Assembly: GCA_004802725.1 (NCBI GenBank)
Contig: SGPM01000116.1
Coordinates: 1 to 64,000, forward strand
Origin: Antrodiella citrinella
Lineage: Eukaryota; Basidiomycota; Agaricomycetes; Polyporales; Steccherinaceae
Reading direction: 5' to 3'
DNA: 64,000 nucleotides
The notes beneath the pieces are model-generated. The model had not been told where the DNA came from and made no database searches. It saw nothing but the letters and a program-made list of their open reading frames with translations. Position 1 is the first letter of the stretch; the number at the start of each line of letters is the position of its first letter. Positions 11,687-23,600 of the stretch are shown here, in pieces. The translations under genes and the position numbers were made by a program.

Positions 11687-12763
11687 ATGGGTGAAAGGTG
11701 AGTGACGTTTAAACATCACTATTTATAATTACTGAGCATATCAACAGCCAGCTCATCCTTGTGACCAGGGCAACCGGATTCGTTGGTGCTCATGTCCTAG
11801 ACGAGCTCTTGCGCAGGGGGCATCGTGTCAGAGCCACGACAAGATCAGTATCCAAAGGAGAAGAAATGCGCAGTGCCAGGCCTCACGCTGCTGATCGACT
11901 GGAGTTCATCCTGGTCGGCGATCTCTCTGCTCCTGCCGGCTTCAATGAAGGATGTCGATGGAATAGTACATTGCGCTGCTGTACGTGTCATGCACTTTAT
12001 TTCGCCTTACCTCACAAGGGCTAATCTCTCTACTGCACAGCCTGTGTTAAGGAGTTTCACAAACGGCGAAAAAAAAGGAATCATACCTGCCGTGGAAGGC
12101 ATGAAGGCCATTTTCCTCGCTGCTGCTCAAGAGCCGAGAGTCAAGCGCATCGTCGTCACATCCTCCTTCGCTGCCATAGTTGATCCAGCTCGTGTGTCTG
12201 ACTTCACATGGGTATATAATGCCGATTGTTGGAACCCTATCACATACGAGGAAGCGAAGGCCAGCAATGACATTAATGCGTACCGCGGTGCGAAAAAGTT
12301 CTCTGAGTTGTAGGCTTGGGACTATATTTGAGACCATAATCCCCCCTTTGATCTCGTCACCATCATTCCACCTATGGTCTTCGGACATCCCATCGCCAAC
12401 ATCTCCGACCTCAACGTATCCAACGCTGGCATCTGGGATGTCGCCGCCGGACGTGACTTTTTCTCGCAAAGGTCCTACTACTGGATCGACGTGCGAGATC
12501 TAGCTGTCGCGCATGTAGAGGCACTCCTGCGCCCTGACGCGGAAAACCGTCGGTTCACGGTCACATCGCCTGAGAAGATGTGCCAACAGACAGAAGCTGA
12601 CATTCTCCGTCAGGAATTCGATTGGGCAAAGGACGTGGTGAAGAAGGGGAATGAGGGAGCTCCTCTACCGAAGACGCACGGTATGGATGGAGAGACTGCC
12701 CAAAAGGTTCTGGGTTTGACTTTTAGGACGTTCAAGGAGTGTGTGGTCGATGCAGTGACCTAG
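11687..12763 (+). pseudogene. Broken NAD(P)-dependent epimerase / dihydroflavonol-reductase-like gene
   Basis: The sequence follows the extended short-chain dehydrogenase family. A tiny first exon (MGE, 11687-11697) splices to LILVTRATGFVGAHVLDELL, and later parts read DVDGIVHCAA, VKRIVVTSSFAAI, FDLVTIIPPMVFGHP and YYWIDVRDLAVAHVEAL. It is damaged in several ways. The first glycine of the TGxxGxxG dinucleotide motif is arginine (VTRATG). The frame breaks near 11950, between GFNE and DVDG. Two in-frame stops follow FSEL (TAG, then TGA in AWDYI-stop-DHNPP). The TGA sits where homologues have arginine and fits a CGA-to-TGA transition. The catalytic YxxxK region reads YRGAKKF, with the usual serine/tyrosine spacing disturbed. 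I judge it non-functional. Confidence 0.8.
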
Positions 12764-13074
12764 TTCAAGGAGATTGCAGAACGTGTGTAGTAGAAGGTAT
12801 CAAACGGGTTGTCAGTACTTCAGTAACACTGCTTCATTGCCAAGTTTGCCATGGACAGCGATGTGTGTGACAAGTCCCTCCGCCCGACTAGCCGTTATTT
12901 TGCCCACTCCTTGTCTGAGGGAGCCCTTGGAGGCTTGACCGTGGTGGTAGAGCTGAACCTGTGAAGATTTACGGTTTCGACGATCTGGGTAATATTCCTG
13001 CTGCACGATGGTATATGAGAGCTTCTCGGAGAGCTTGCTGTGCCTCTGAATTTAATAGGCGCTCAAAGAGTATT

Positions 13075-13170
13075 GGTTCGATGGTGTAGTTGGTTATCAC
13101 GTTCGCCTCACAACTTAAGGACTCGATCCGTGCGCGCGAGAGGTCTCCGGTTCGAGCCCGGGTCGAATCA
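13075..13170 (+). tRNA. tRNA-Val (CAC) with a 22-nt intron
   Basis: The acceptor stem GGTTCGA pairs with TCGAATC before the discriminator A. The D arm begins GTGT, and the anticodon stem TTCGC pairs with GCGAG. The anticodon CAC is at 13109-13111. An intron at about 13113-13134 lies one base 3' of the anticodon, the canonical position. The T arm is TCCGG-TTCGAGC-CCGGG. A run of TTTTCTCTTTTTT directly after the gene serves as the RNA polymerase III terminator. Confidence 0.92.
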
Positions 13171-13950
13171 TTTTCTCTTTTTTGCATATTTTCTCTTCCG
13201 GTGCTACTATAAGGCCCCGTTTTATTTGTCGAGACTCTGAATCAGTGAATGTACCAAAATGCTGCGTGTTGCCGCTCAGCGCTCAACGGCAGACGCTGGT
13301 GATGAACGTCCTCAACGCCACACCACTGTGCTACTCTGTGTCGCGAACTGTTTTCTCTTTTGCTCGGACCATCAACTCGTCATTGGCTACCTGAACTGCC
13401 ATTGCCTTTGGTCCCGGTCCACTTGTCGCCCATTTTTTCAAAAGTAGGCTGATTCAAGATCATCTTGTTGCCAGCAGTAGCGTCACTTGGGCTTTGTCTT
13501 ACTTGTTACTAGGTGCTCGATCTTAGTCACTTGTTGTTGTAAGTGAGAGCTTGTACCAGTTCCAGTGCATCGAGATGATGTTTTTCAGGTTGCTACGCAA
13601 TGACACAGAGGCGTAATGGATCCTTTCTCCTTGACCCTCTACTACTATGTCAAGGACAAACGGCACATTGAAAGGGCTAGCCTCACTTGACCGGAACGCT
13701 ATATAAGGTGACAGCCATGCAGATAGATTGTGGCAAGCTCAACTCGATTTTTAAACCCTCCACATACGCATCCATACACCAGTAGTCTCTCGTGTGGCAC
13801 CTTCATTTCGTATGGCAAGCAACTCCTCCCCGCCAACTCGTACGGCCAGGAACGTCCCGTCTCCTCCTTTCCTCCAGTCATGCATTCTATGCGCATTCCT
13901 ACTTCTTGGTACCTTGCTCGGAGGACTCAATAACGTGACATGATTTTGCG
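13171..13950. other. No confident gene; region 5' of the kinase fragment
   Basis: The pol III terminator is at 13171-13183. A short frame starting at 13813 (MASNSSPPTR, then a hydrophobic run) could be a signal-anchor exon but cannot be joined to anything. No kinase N-lobe motifs (glycine loop, VAxK) are visible here. Confidence 0.3.
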
Positions 13951-13956
13951 GTAGCC

Positions 13957-14907
13957 GCTATACCACTGCACTCTTGCTGATCATCTGGACTCTGTCCATT
14001 TTCAACACTCGAAACTCAGAAACTCAGATATCAAGTTCTATGCATCTCAACTGGTACGCGCATTATCAATTTCGTTCTGCTTATGTTGACGCGTTGACTA
14101 AACTCATTCATCGAACAAACAGGCTACCGCACTCCAATCCTTGGCCAAATTAGCGATCGTTCACAACGACATCAAGTCTACGAATATCTTCATGACCATG
14201 TCTGGTGATCTCTTCATCGGTGACTTCGTTACTGCATGTGTTATTCACAGCAACGATACAGCACACCGTCACCTCCTTCCTGTGTCAGAAGTGGGTCANA
14301 GTGAGGGATACACACCTCCTGAGAGGATGTGGCCTGCTAGAACCCATTTTTGGATGAACGAACCTAGTATCGACATGTGGGCCCCTGGCATCGTCTTTTT
14401 CGAGTTGATGGTGCATCAAAAGATGAGACTCGAGGTCATCGAACGTCTTGCGTCTATTGAACATCACATGACAGATGATCTTTCCCGAGAGTATCATCCG
14501 AAGTATATTCGCCATACACTTAAACATTGCGACGAACNAACTGCGTCTCAAAGAAAGCTCTTGTCTGCGGTAAGCTTTCTACCACAAAAATACTTCGNGG
14601 CATGTAGACTCATCGGTGGATCTAGATGCTTGATCCTGAACCTCGGCGTCGGTTGACTGTCGGGCAACTCATGAAGCATACGAGATATTTAGGAGACATC
14701 GATCGCAAACTGCCTCACATGGGGAGACGTGAGTTCCATTATTCATATGAAATGACTTTATTCTGATCTTTTTCACCCCAGCTTGGCCATTGCCCGAGTG
14801 TTTGCAGGTTTTACCGTTCCCGAATATGCGAGCACTGCCTCCACCCGACGTTGACGTGACTGGCGACTATAATTTCGATTTCTACTGGAATGAATNATAC
14901 GAATAGT
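13957..14907 (+). pseudogene. Protein-kinase-like gene fragment, C-lobe only
   Basis: Exons join to give a kinase C-lobe: DIKFYASQLATALQSL (helix E), IVHNDIKSTNIFM (catalytic loop, HND in place of HRD), LFIGDFVTA (DFV in place of DFG), GYTPPERMWP (PPE in place of APE), IDMWAPGIVFFELM (helix F), and LDPEPRRRLTVGQLMKH (helix I). Introns have normal borders at about 14056-14123, 14570-14621 and 14730-14781. The glycine loop and the VAxK lysine are not found upstream. Three ambiguous bases fall inside the gene, one in the last codons. It could be a truncated gene, a pseudokinase, or a gene whose N-terminal exons I failed to find. Confidence 0.55.
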
Positions 14908-15291
14908 CTGGTCATGCAACACCTCACCTAAATAGTTTCCCAAGACCATGAGCCTGAAGACTCGGACTCTTAACTATTTCTTTCACATATTCTACGCTTT
15001 GCTGGAACGATTTGATATATCCGAATCACGATACCCTTATTGACTATTCACGATATTTTATGTAATCTACGATGCCTCTAACGACGCGCAATGTATCCTG
15101 TTCTACTCACCGCCAGTGTCACTTCTCATTTCAAAGGAATCCGGGATCGCGACTTCAAGCTTCAAGACTTGTCAAAATGNTTCTTTTTCAAGGGCATAAT
15201 GAACAGAGCATTCTCGACTGAATCGNGCCGATAGTCTCACATCTTTATACGCCCATGATTATATCTAAGAAAAGTCAACGTCTACTATGTA
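14908..15291. other. Intergenic, no gene seen
   Basis: AT-rich sequence with ambiguous bases at 15180 and 15226, between the kinase fragment and the COQ4 3' end. Nothing is recognised. Confidence 0.35.
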
Positions 15292-16298
15292 TCAGGACGA
15301 AGGGGTGACATCCTGCGGTGGGTTCTTGGCCGTGAATAACTTAGCTTCTTTCAAGGGCTTTCCCCACCTCGCCACTGGAGGATCCCAAACACCAAACTCC
15401 TCCTTAATCTGTTGCANATCCTGCTCCCACCTCTTCTCCCAGTACAGAGTGATCAAGCTCCTTGCAGAGGTACCNCATTTCATCGCCCAAGGAACGGATT
15501 CCCTGAACAAACGCGCTCTCCGTTCCGAGTTCAGCCGCAGGTGTCCGAACGCAGCTGCGAAACCAGCCATGGGGAGTCCTAGATTCGCAAATTCGAAGAA
15601 CTTGAGGGCAAGTTCGGATTCGACGTTCACGGGGAGGTTGAAGAGGCAGTGATAGAAGTCGTGGCATTCACGGTATCGCTGCATAACATAGGCGAGTTCN
15701 GGGTCGTCGACATAGTGGACCTGCAGAGAAGAGTAATTCACTTTAAGCCTGAAGAAAGCACGAGGGTTGGACGTACGGGTTCTCGTGTATCTGGTGTTAC
15801 TCCAGTGCGCTCGAGCCACGTTATATACGCCCGTCCCAATGTCCCTTCAGGGAGTGACGCGAGTTTCTCCATATCGACAGTCTTGGTGCTTATTCTCGGT
15901 CTCTCCTTCAAAATGCTCCGGCCTTCCTTACTCTCCAGCATCGTGTCCCGTAGCCGCGGTAAGACAGGTCCAGCTGTGAGGTCTCCAATGGCCGCGATCA
16001 TGTCTGAAACGTTCTTACTCAGTATCACGGTAATACAGCGGATTGTATACAGCTCACCTCCTCTTCGTAGATTTGTTAGTGACATATAAGATGATCCAGC
16101 AATCATAAGCCCTTTCTCGAACCAGTTGAGGGGAACGTGTCCATCGTATAATGGCTGCGTGTTGACCGAGCGAGACGCTGACACTCTACCGGCCACGGTC
16201 GCCGTCAATGGTCGGATTCTGGCAGAGATTGCAGCCCTCGCAAGAGACATGGCGAGAGTAGAATGAAAGAGATTGTTGGAAAGTTCAGCGACGTTCAA
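15292..16298 (-). CDS. COQ4: Ubiquinone biosynthesis protein COQ4, mitochondrial
   Basis: COQ4 is a matrix-side inner-membrane protein needed to assemble the coenzyme Q synthesis complex; recent work links it to C1 decarboxylation and hydroxylation of the ring. The start is basic and Ser/Arg-rich, as in mitochondrial targeting. The family core follows: YDGHVPLNWFEKGLMIAGSS, RPRISTKTVDMEKL, LPEGTLGRAYITWLE. The metal-binding HDxxH-x11-E motif is intact (ECHDFYHCLFNLPVNVESE). The end SLITLYWEKRWEQD, then FGVWDPPVARWGKPL, matches the family. Two introns are clear: one after LRRG (GTGAGC...TTCAG) and one after TPDTREP (GTACGT...CTGCAG). The start may be the second methionine (MSLARAAISARI, about 16250). 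Three ambiguous bases lie in the second half. Confidence 0.93.
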
Positions 16299-16897
16299 GT
16301 TGCTGGAGTCTAGCGCGATCTCGATCTCGGCGTTTTAGGCGCCCTGTATACAGCACTTGGCTTTAGCTGTTGAGAAAATGATAAACAAATTGTGACTAAA
16401 TTTTGATTATTTTCATGCTCTTCCCTTGCAGCAAATTCTAAGTAAGATCGTGATATTATCGTAAAATATGATAATATTGTGATAACATTTTGAAGATAAC
16501 ACAATATTTTCACGATCTTCTCGATGATAAATTTTCATCATTTCATGCAGCAGGAAACCGGGTCCCGCACCCTGTACACGCCACTGCCCCAAGACCAACA
16601 AACGACAATACGGACTTTGTGGTAGCATCGACGACCTAGAAGCCTTCTAACGGCTATCATGGCTGATTTTGCTGCGTTTTGTTCTCATCTTTGACACTTG
16701 CTTCGGTCTCCGTTTGTTGGTTTGGTGCTTTACCAGTGCTTGGATTCGGTGGCAACGCCTGCGAGTGGCATGATCAAATCTTGTGTCTCCCTTATTGGGG
16801 CGTCGGAACACAAAGTTCCTCGACTGCTTTGGCAAATGTCCACTGCGATATAAGGCCACAACAACCTGTGCTGTCTCTTCAGCAACTCGCGTCGGTT
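16299..16897. other. Intergenic with an AT-rich patch
   Basis: This divergent gap lies between COQ4 and the zinc-finger gene. At about 16375-16560 it is strongly AT-rich, with repeated GATAATATTGTGATAAC-like and complementary TTATC-rich words that could form weak hairpins. No gene is seen. Confidence 0.4.
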
Positions 16898-17940
16898 ATG
16901 TCGGACACCCAGCCCCAACCCCTCACTGCGTCACGGTATCCTTCGGATGGACATTCGCGTGTCTCTTTCTCATGCGACAACGCGTATATCTCTACTGTCC
17001 AAATTCACTCCCTCCATGATGCCGACGAAGAAACTAAGAGACAAGCCGTCTATCTTCAACCCACTGCCTTACTTTCATCTGGGCTAGATATTCTTCTTGC
17101 TGATTACGCTCACATCACCTCTTTCACAGATGACAGCTCTGCGGGGATACAGGCTCGCGCTGATGCGGCTGTGGCGCGTCTCAGAAAGCGCGAAATTCTC
17201 CTCCACCAGGATGTTCGTACTAGTCTATTCGTGGAAGATGACGCAAATCCTACCTTGGTAGACGCGTATCAAAGTGACTCTCAGGCCACCTTCTTCGGAG
17301 ATGGGGATTCGGCGCTTCAGGCATCGGAAACCCAGCATCGATATACCAGTGATGAACGCATCGGAGCTGGTACATTCGTTCAAGACGTTGGCAATGTCGG
17401 TCCACCCCAAGCTCAGTACGCCACAGTCACCAGAAACGAAAGGAAGCGGGCGGTGTGTAGTGTTTTATATTTGGTTTTTACATATTCTGACGATTCGAAC
17501 AGAGAGCTGAAGCCACTTATTCTTGCATTATGGCAGGGTCGATCATCGACATCCCCTGTGGTCGCGCCGGCTGCAACGCAATTCTGGCAGATATCCAGGC
17601 TCTCATTGCCCATGTCCATATTCATGACATTGAGGGACACATCATGTGGGTACTTGATCTCGGTTTCTGGCGCAGCATGTTCTCATTTGTTGCTCGATTT
17701 TTGCAGTACGTACGAATGCATAGGATGCATGCTTCGCTTTCAAGATAAGGCAGACGCGAAGGAACACCGCAGAAGCTGCGAATGGGTCACTCAAAACTGC
17801 TCTATTTCGCCTCCTCGTCAGTTTTCCGGTATGTCAGCATCTGTAAAATGTGCATACTTGAATATCGAGCTCAATAAGGGCCAGGTGCTATGCGCAAGGT
17901 TGTTGGTAAAGTTCTCCGTGTGACTGACCTTTGGAAATAA
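16898..17940 (+). CDS. Tandem C2H2 + C2HC zinc-finger protein (family copy A)
   Basis: About 295 residues from four exons. The N-terminal two thirds (MSDTQPQPLTAS..., HSRVSFSCDNAYISTVQIHS) matches no family I know. After an intron (GTGTGT...ACAG) comes a C-x4-C-x12-H-x3-H finger (CGRAGC...AHVHIH). A second intron separates it from a C-x2-C-x12-H-x3-C finger (CIGC...EHRRSC). A last intron (17829-17884) leads to the basic end GKVLRVTDLWK. This gene model is supported by a paralogue at 26702-27764 with the same finger spacing and the same introns around the fingers. The role is unknown; a nucleic-acid or protein-binding function is only inferred. Confidence 0.75.
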
Positions 17941-18513
17941 GATGACTACTGTCATATCTTGAGGAATTCTGCTTTGTATCAATTCTAATCATGTTACGAC
18001 TATCATCTATGATTCTTGCGTATTGAATATGTACGGATTGATCGATTGACCACTACGTGCAAATACACCTGCCAAATTGAGATGTGCACGGCAAAAGGCG
18101 CACCTATCCATGCCACCTCGATGCCACCTCACCGACCACTCTTCGTGAGTTCCGCATGCTACGACTTGCTATTTTCCGATTCAAACACGGAACATTGCAA
18201 AAATATTGAACCATCGCCCACCCCTATATGATCCTGGGTATCTCCTCAAGCATGCAATCACGTATCTTGTGATTAAACACGCCTCAAGGCAGTGCCTGTC
18301 AGTGTAATGCGGCTTACTGAACATTCGCATTGCTCGAACCCGACCATTATCCCTGGGACTTGGCACACCACCATTCCTCGTCACGATCCTTGGAGCAGCT
18401 TCCTGGCACACTCAAAATGATAGGCGTCGGAGCATACGCATATGCAGTCACTCAGCAGTACGACTGTACATGTGATACATTGACGGACGGGCTTAGGTGC
18501 GTGTATCGTTATT
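17941..18513. promoter_or_regulatory. Intergenic, upstream of the F-box-like gene
   Basis: Only short open frames occur. The stretch is probably the 3' end of the zinc-finger gene and the promoter of the next gene. Confidence 0.3.
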
Positions 18514-20336
18514 TTGATCGACACCACTCGTATGTCAGAGCTGAAGAAGGGGTTGATCTTCAGACAGATGTGCCTGTCTCTGGCTGCGCATGCAATGAAC
18601 CATCACTCCAAGTCCGCACCTCCTTATCATCTCAGAAATGGCTTTATCAGCTTGCCAGAGGAGGTCACGGAGAAGATCGTCGTCGAATTGGCACGGGATC
18701 AGCTTCAGTTGGGACGTGGCGTCGCTGCCTTTGCACAGACCTGCAAACAACATCGAGCCATGATATATCAACCTGTCGATCACTCTCTTTGGAGACGCAT
18801 ATATTTGACCAAGTACGACGATCTCCGTCAGATCTCCAATCGTCACAGGCTCTATCAGGCCACCAACTTTGACTGGGGTCTCGCGTTCAGGGAGCGCATT
18901 AGGGCGTACAACTATCTGCGCGCAGTCCCCATGATAGAGGATACAGAGAGCGAGGATGCGCCGCGGGCGGATTCTGGCTACGAGACGAACGACGACGAAC
19001 AGAACCTCCGCTCCATTAATGCTCTACTCTCACTCATAGACACCGTACTACCGGTGTCTGTCTGTATGGCAGACTTCAGTCCTGGAGGCAAGACCTACCG
19101 AGAATACTGGCACTCCGTATCTTTTGAGACGGCCCATCTTCGCGCAGTAAAACCTCCTGCATCTTTTGACTGTGAAGATGCACCGTCTCTGAATACGGTC
19201 GAATACCACGAATCCATCGCGCATGGCCTTCCTGCATCGCTTCTCAGCCGATTGAATTCGAATACCCTCGATCCCGAATGGGATTCAACTCCTCTTGCTA
19301 CCGCTCTGTATAAGCTCATCGCGCAGCATGCGCTCTTGTCGGCCACCAGGAGAAGCGGCTGGGAGCCATTTGCTCTGACGAGCAATATGCCTTCCCTCAT
19401 CATGCACAAGCGTGCGTACGATCTGACTCGGCTCAAGCGCGGTCATCTATACGGACCTTTCCTTTCCCTCACTCCCGACCCTGAGGAAGATGTAGATCCT
19501 GCAGATCCGTTCCAGTTCACACCGGACTGGTCACATCTTGTCGTCATCGCACTCATCATGCGAAGGATCCTAGACAGTTATGATTCTTGGATGGAAGGGT
19601 ACACGCTTGGTGCCGATGCGTTGAGACCAGGTGCATGGCTTCGCAGCGAATTAGAAGATGAGGGAAGAAATCGAGATTGGGCAGGAGTGGAGGGCATGTG
19701 GCGGTAAGAAACATTATTCCTGGACAATGTTGTGGTATCTCAATCTCATTATGTTCACACAGACGTCTGGAAACTTGGCTGGCGATGCCAGTCTTCGCAA
19801 GTACGTCCACATATCCGTTCACCACTATATAGTTTCTGATCGAATAGCCTCAATGCCGCAGGTCTGAATGGTGACACATGGGAGTCACTGGCAGTAGATC
19901 TGGCCCTCCCAGCGTACCGTGCCCGCCATCTGGTCCCTTGTCGCCTGCGCGTCGTCTCCTACAGTCGAGAGCCTGGATGCCTGCCTGACTTCCCGACGAT
20001 CCATTTCGAAGGAGAGACAGGAATGGAGATATGGCATGAATATGGTGATGAATCAGATGATGACGACGCGAACATATGCTTTGTTGACGGCCAGACGTCG
20101 ATGTTGGTGGAAGGAAGTGTCCGCTGGAGCTTTGTGCGCATTCCTCATACATGACGCGTGAGGCTCATACTGATATTCTGACTCAGCATATGTACCACGG
20201 CCGAGACAAAAGCAGTGGCAAACAATGGTCGTTTGAGGGTGTTCAGATCGGTGGGATCGGCTCCATAGTGGGGATCATTGGCGTTTGGCGAGGTGCCGAT
20301 ACGATGGGTTTTTGGTGGCAGTGGAAGGTGGCATGA
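18514..20336 (+). CDS. F-box-like protein, basidiomycete
   Basis: The main exon encodes about 395 residues. An F-box-like motif lies near residues 45-90: SLPEEVTEKIVVELARDQLQ, then AAFAQTCKQHRAMIYQ and HSLWRRIYL. The family is common in Agaricomycetes and is expected to act as an SCF adaptor. Three further exons follow introns at about 19706-19762, 19801-19860 and 20136-20187. They give RLETWLAMPVFA, LNGDTWESLAVDLALPAYR with PDFPTIHFEGETG and DGQTSMLVEGSVRWSF, and finally GKQWSFEGVQIGGIGSIVG with GFWWQWKVA at the stop. The Trp/Gly-rich C-terminus looks like a beta-sheet domain. The start may be the methionine at 18514 or the one in MNHHSKSAPP. Confidence 0.72.
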
Positions 20337-20624
20337 CCTTTGACTGAACCATAGGGACGCCAACACACTGGGCGTGTATACTCGATGCTCAGCCGCGTCC
20401 GTGAATTTGGTACACTACGAAGTCTACGATCTGCGCAGTTCGATATATGAGAGACTGTCCAATATGCCAAAAGACGTCAAGTTCAGTGATACATATAGTC
20501 TGTACTCCCGTAATGTACAAATGATGAGTCTGCCATGCGATGATGATTTCATAATTCTCACCACCAGGGCAAGCTACGAAAGGATGAAATGAAAGGGAGA
20601 AATGAAAGAGAGAGTGTAGTGTAT

Positions 20625-23600
20625 TCAATGACGCAACCGCGACCTGATCTTCTCAAGGACCTTCCCGAATTCATTACGACCTTGGCCGTCAGGACCAATA
20701 CCCCAATATGAATCTCTATCGTTCTCCTGTCCGCAACGTATCAGCACATGTGATTGTGAAGGGTACGGCTCAAATACTGACCTCGACAAGCTCAGCGTCG
20801 CCTGTGGACACCAGGGCATCTGCGAGGCTGCCGTGCTGAGTGAACTTCAACCAGAGGACCTCTTCCATCTGGAAAACAGTAGTGTATCAGCGTCATGCCC
20901 AACCTTCGAGTTTAGAAAATAATCTACCTTGCGACCATTAACTGATTTCCAGTCACCGCGAACATCCTTTGCATGTCTCCGTGCCTCAGCAATGGCTGTC
21001 TGAGGATTGGAAGAGCACGTCCTGATATGTTTGACGAGGTCCGGGCGTTTCTTCTCAAACTATAAATACAATTCGTCTGTCAAACAACCGGTGAGAGAAA
21101 AGAACACGAGACGCACCTTGAACGACTGAAACAGATGTTCCGCCGTGGGGTAAGTCATACCCAGATAATTGACAGGGAACGGCGCAAGGTTGCTGAACCC
21201 ATAGTACGGCTCAGTCCTATGATCAAACGTGATTTGTTCCTTGGGGGAGCGACGGCCTCCGAACAAGCCGGTCATGATATTAGGAAGACTAGGACCCCGT
21301 GTGTGGCGACGCAATTTGGCGGAACCAAAGGATCTCGATGCGTATTCCTGCCCGATTAGTTCGCGTTCAAAGGGGATGTTGTAGATCGTTTGCTGGTCGC
21401 CGAATCGCGAGTCTGAACGCAGCCTAGATCGTACACGCTCGAGAGCTTTCCCGAGGTCATTGCGTCCACGTCCATCAGATCCTATGCCCCATCGGATATC
21501 CTCTCGCGCATCCTGAAATCCCGCAGCTACTATCAGAGAGGTGAAGAGACAACGAAAATGCGAGCGAACTCACAAAGATAAGTTCAGCATCTTTGGTGTC
21601 GAGCAGCTCCCTCTTGAGGTCAGGATGCTGATTGAACTTATGCCATAGGACTTCCTCCATCTAAGAAAGTACGATAATTGATGAGGATATACCTCCACCA
21701 TTTGAACTAGGACACATACCTTTGCGATGGAAATATCTCGCCAGTCACTACGCACATCTCTCTCACGCCGATGGGCTTCCGCAGTGATGATATCAGGGTA
21801 TGTCGAGAATAGTCTGATATGTTCCGCCAACTCAGGATTGTGTCCAAGGAACTGTGGAAGTTCATTCGTGAGATTGTGCACAAAAGTCCTCAGAGAGCAT
21901 GTGCGCACCTTGAACGCTTGGAACAAATGCTGAGACGTCGGATACCGCTTGCCATTGTACACCACGGGGTACGACGCATAGTTGCTAAATCCATAATGGG
22001 GTTGACTCTTAGCAAAGAAGCGGATAGGCCGCCGTGAGCTCGTCCGTCCTCTGACGGAAGTATCTAAATCCCGGGTACTAGGATAGTGAGGAGAGCTAGT
22101 ACGTCGTTTGCTGGAACCACCGCGACGCAACTCATCCCGATGCCTGGCCAGTAGCTTGCCAAATTCGTTTCGTCCGACTCCGTCAGACCCAACACCCCAG
22201 AAAGAGTCGTTGTAGGAAGCCTGAACAGACAAGTAAGCGACTATGTGCAAGGAAATAGAAGGAAATTTCACCTCTACTAGCTCAACATCGCCTGTGGCCA
22301 GTAACGCACTTCGCAAGTCTCGATGTTGATCAAACTTGAGCGAGACAACCTCTTCCATCTAGAGAGAAATTAGTAACGTAATCACACAAAATGTAACTAG
22401 CTTGCTTACCTTGCGAAGTTTTACATCTCTCCAGTCGCTGCGTCTCTCAGAGTCGTATCGGTGCGCCTCTGAGATGGCTGCATTAGCCGATGGGAACTTG
22501 CGTATCTTCTCAGAGATATCAGGTCTATGGTGCTCGAACTGTGCAGTGTGAATTATGTCAGCCAAGCGACTCGTGCTTTCCAAACTCAGGGTAAGACGCA
22601 CCTTGAAAGCATGATAGAGGTGTTCCGCCGTAGGGTATTTCTTGCCTCTATACACCACAGCATACGGAGAGCGGTTGTTGAACCCAAAGTACGGCTTTCG
22701 CTGGTCGTAGAACAGGATACGCTTGTTCGTAGACCGGGAGTGCCGTGAAACAGGAGAACGAAGAGCATTGTCGTCGTAAAATGGGCGACGGTGGCGATCA
22801 GTAGGGTCGCTCCCGTAGTAGCGTGCAGAATCATCGTCACCAATATAAGGGGAGTGAGATAAGCCTGCGGACCTGCCGGGACGCATAGTATGGAAATGGT
22901 CTCGGGATCCAATGCCGTTCTGGAAGCCTGGCTCTTGAAAAGATGTTAAGTTGCTATCCGAGAACCTACGCTGACGGCGGCGCGGAGTTTGGTTGTCCTG
23001 CAAGAAACGGTCCTGCGAGTCGCGCATGTTGGACGGCGTGCGAGGTTCAAATCCCATCTCGTGTTCTGGCCGATGCATAGGCGACTCATCATAATCGCCA
23101 GAAAAGCCCACACCTCCGCCTTGACCACCGTATTCTTGTTGCCCACCGAAGTCCGCAGGAGGAGGGAATCCACGTGCACCTCCCATTCGAGGGCCCGAGT
23201 CATTCATGTCAGACTGATGAGTTCGACCGGGAGTGAACCCTTCCATGTGGACGTCTGAATCATGTATGTCATGCTGACGATTGCGACCAGGCGCAAATGC
23301 CTGTTGCTCCCCAAAGGAAGGTCCGTCGAAATTAGAGTTCGGATGGTGACCAGAGGGAGGACCTTGGAACTGATCCATATCCACCCCGCCATCCATTTGC
23401 ATGTCCATATCACCGCCAGGGTGCATATTCATGTTGCCTTCGCGGCGCATGCGGCCACGCGGAGGTTGCAACATAGATTCATCGGGAAAGTCTTGCTGAC
23501 CAGGAGGGAATGATGACGGAGGCCCATCGGGGTTGAAAGATGGATCATCGAGGTTGAAGTTGTCGAGACCTGGAGGTGGTGGACGACGACGCTTCTTGTG

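Noticed and set aside
16375..16560. AT-rich patch with repeated GATAATATTGTGATAAC-like words as a possible miniature element or origin.
   Set aside because: No clear terminal repeats or flanking duplication could be defined.
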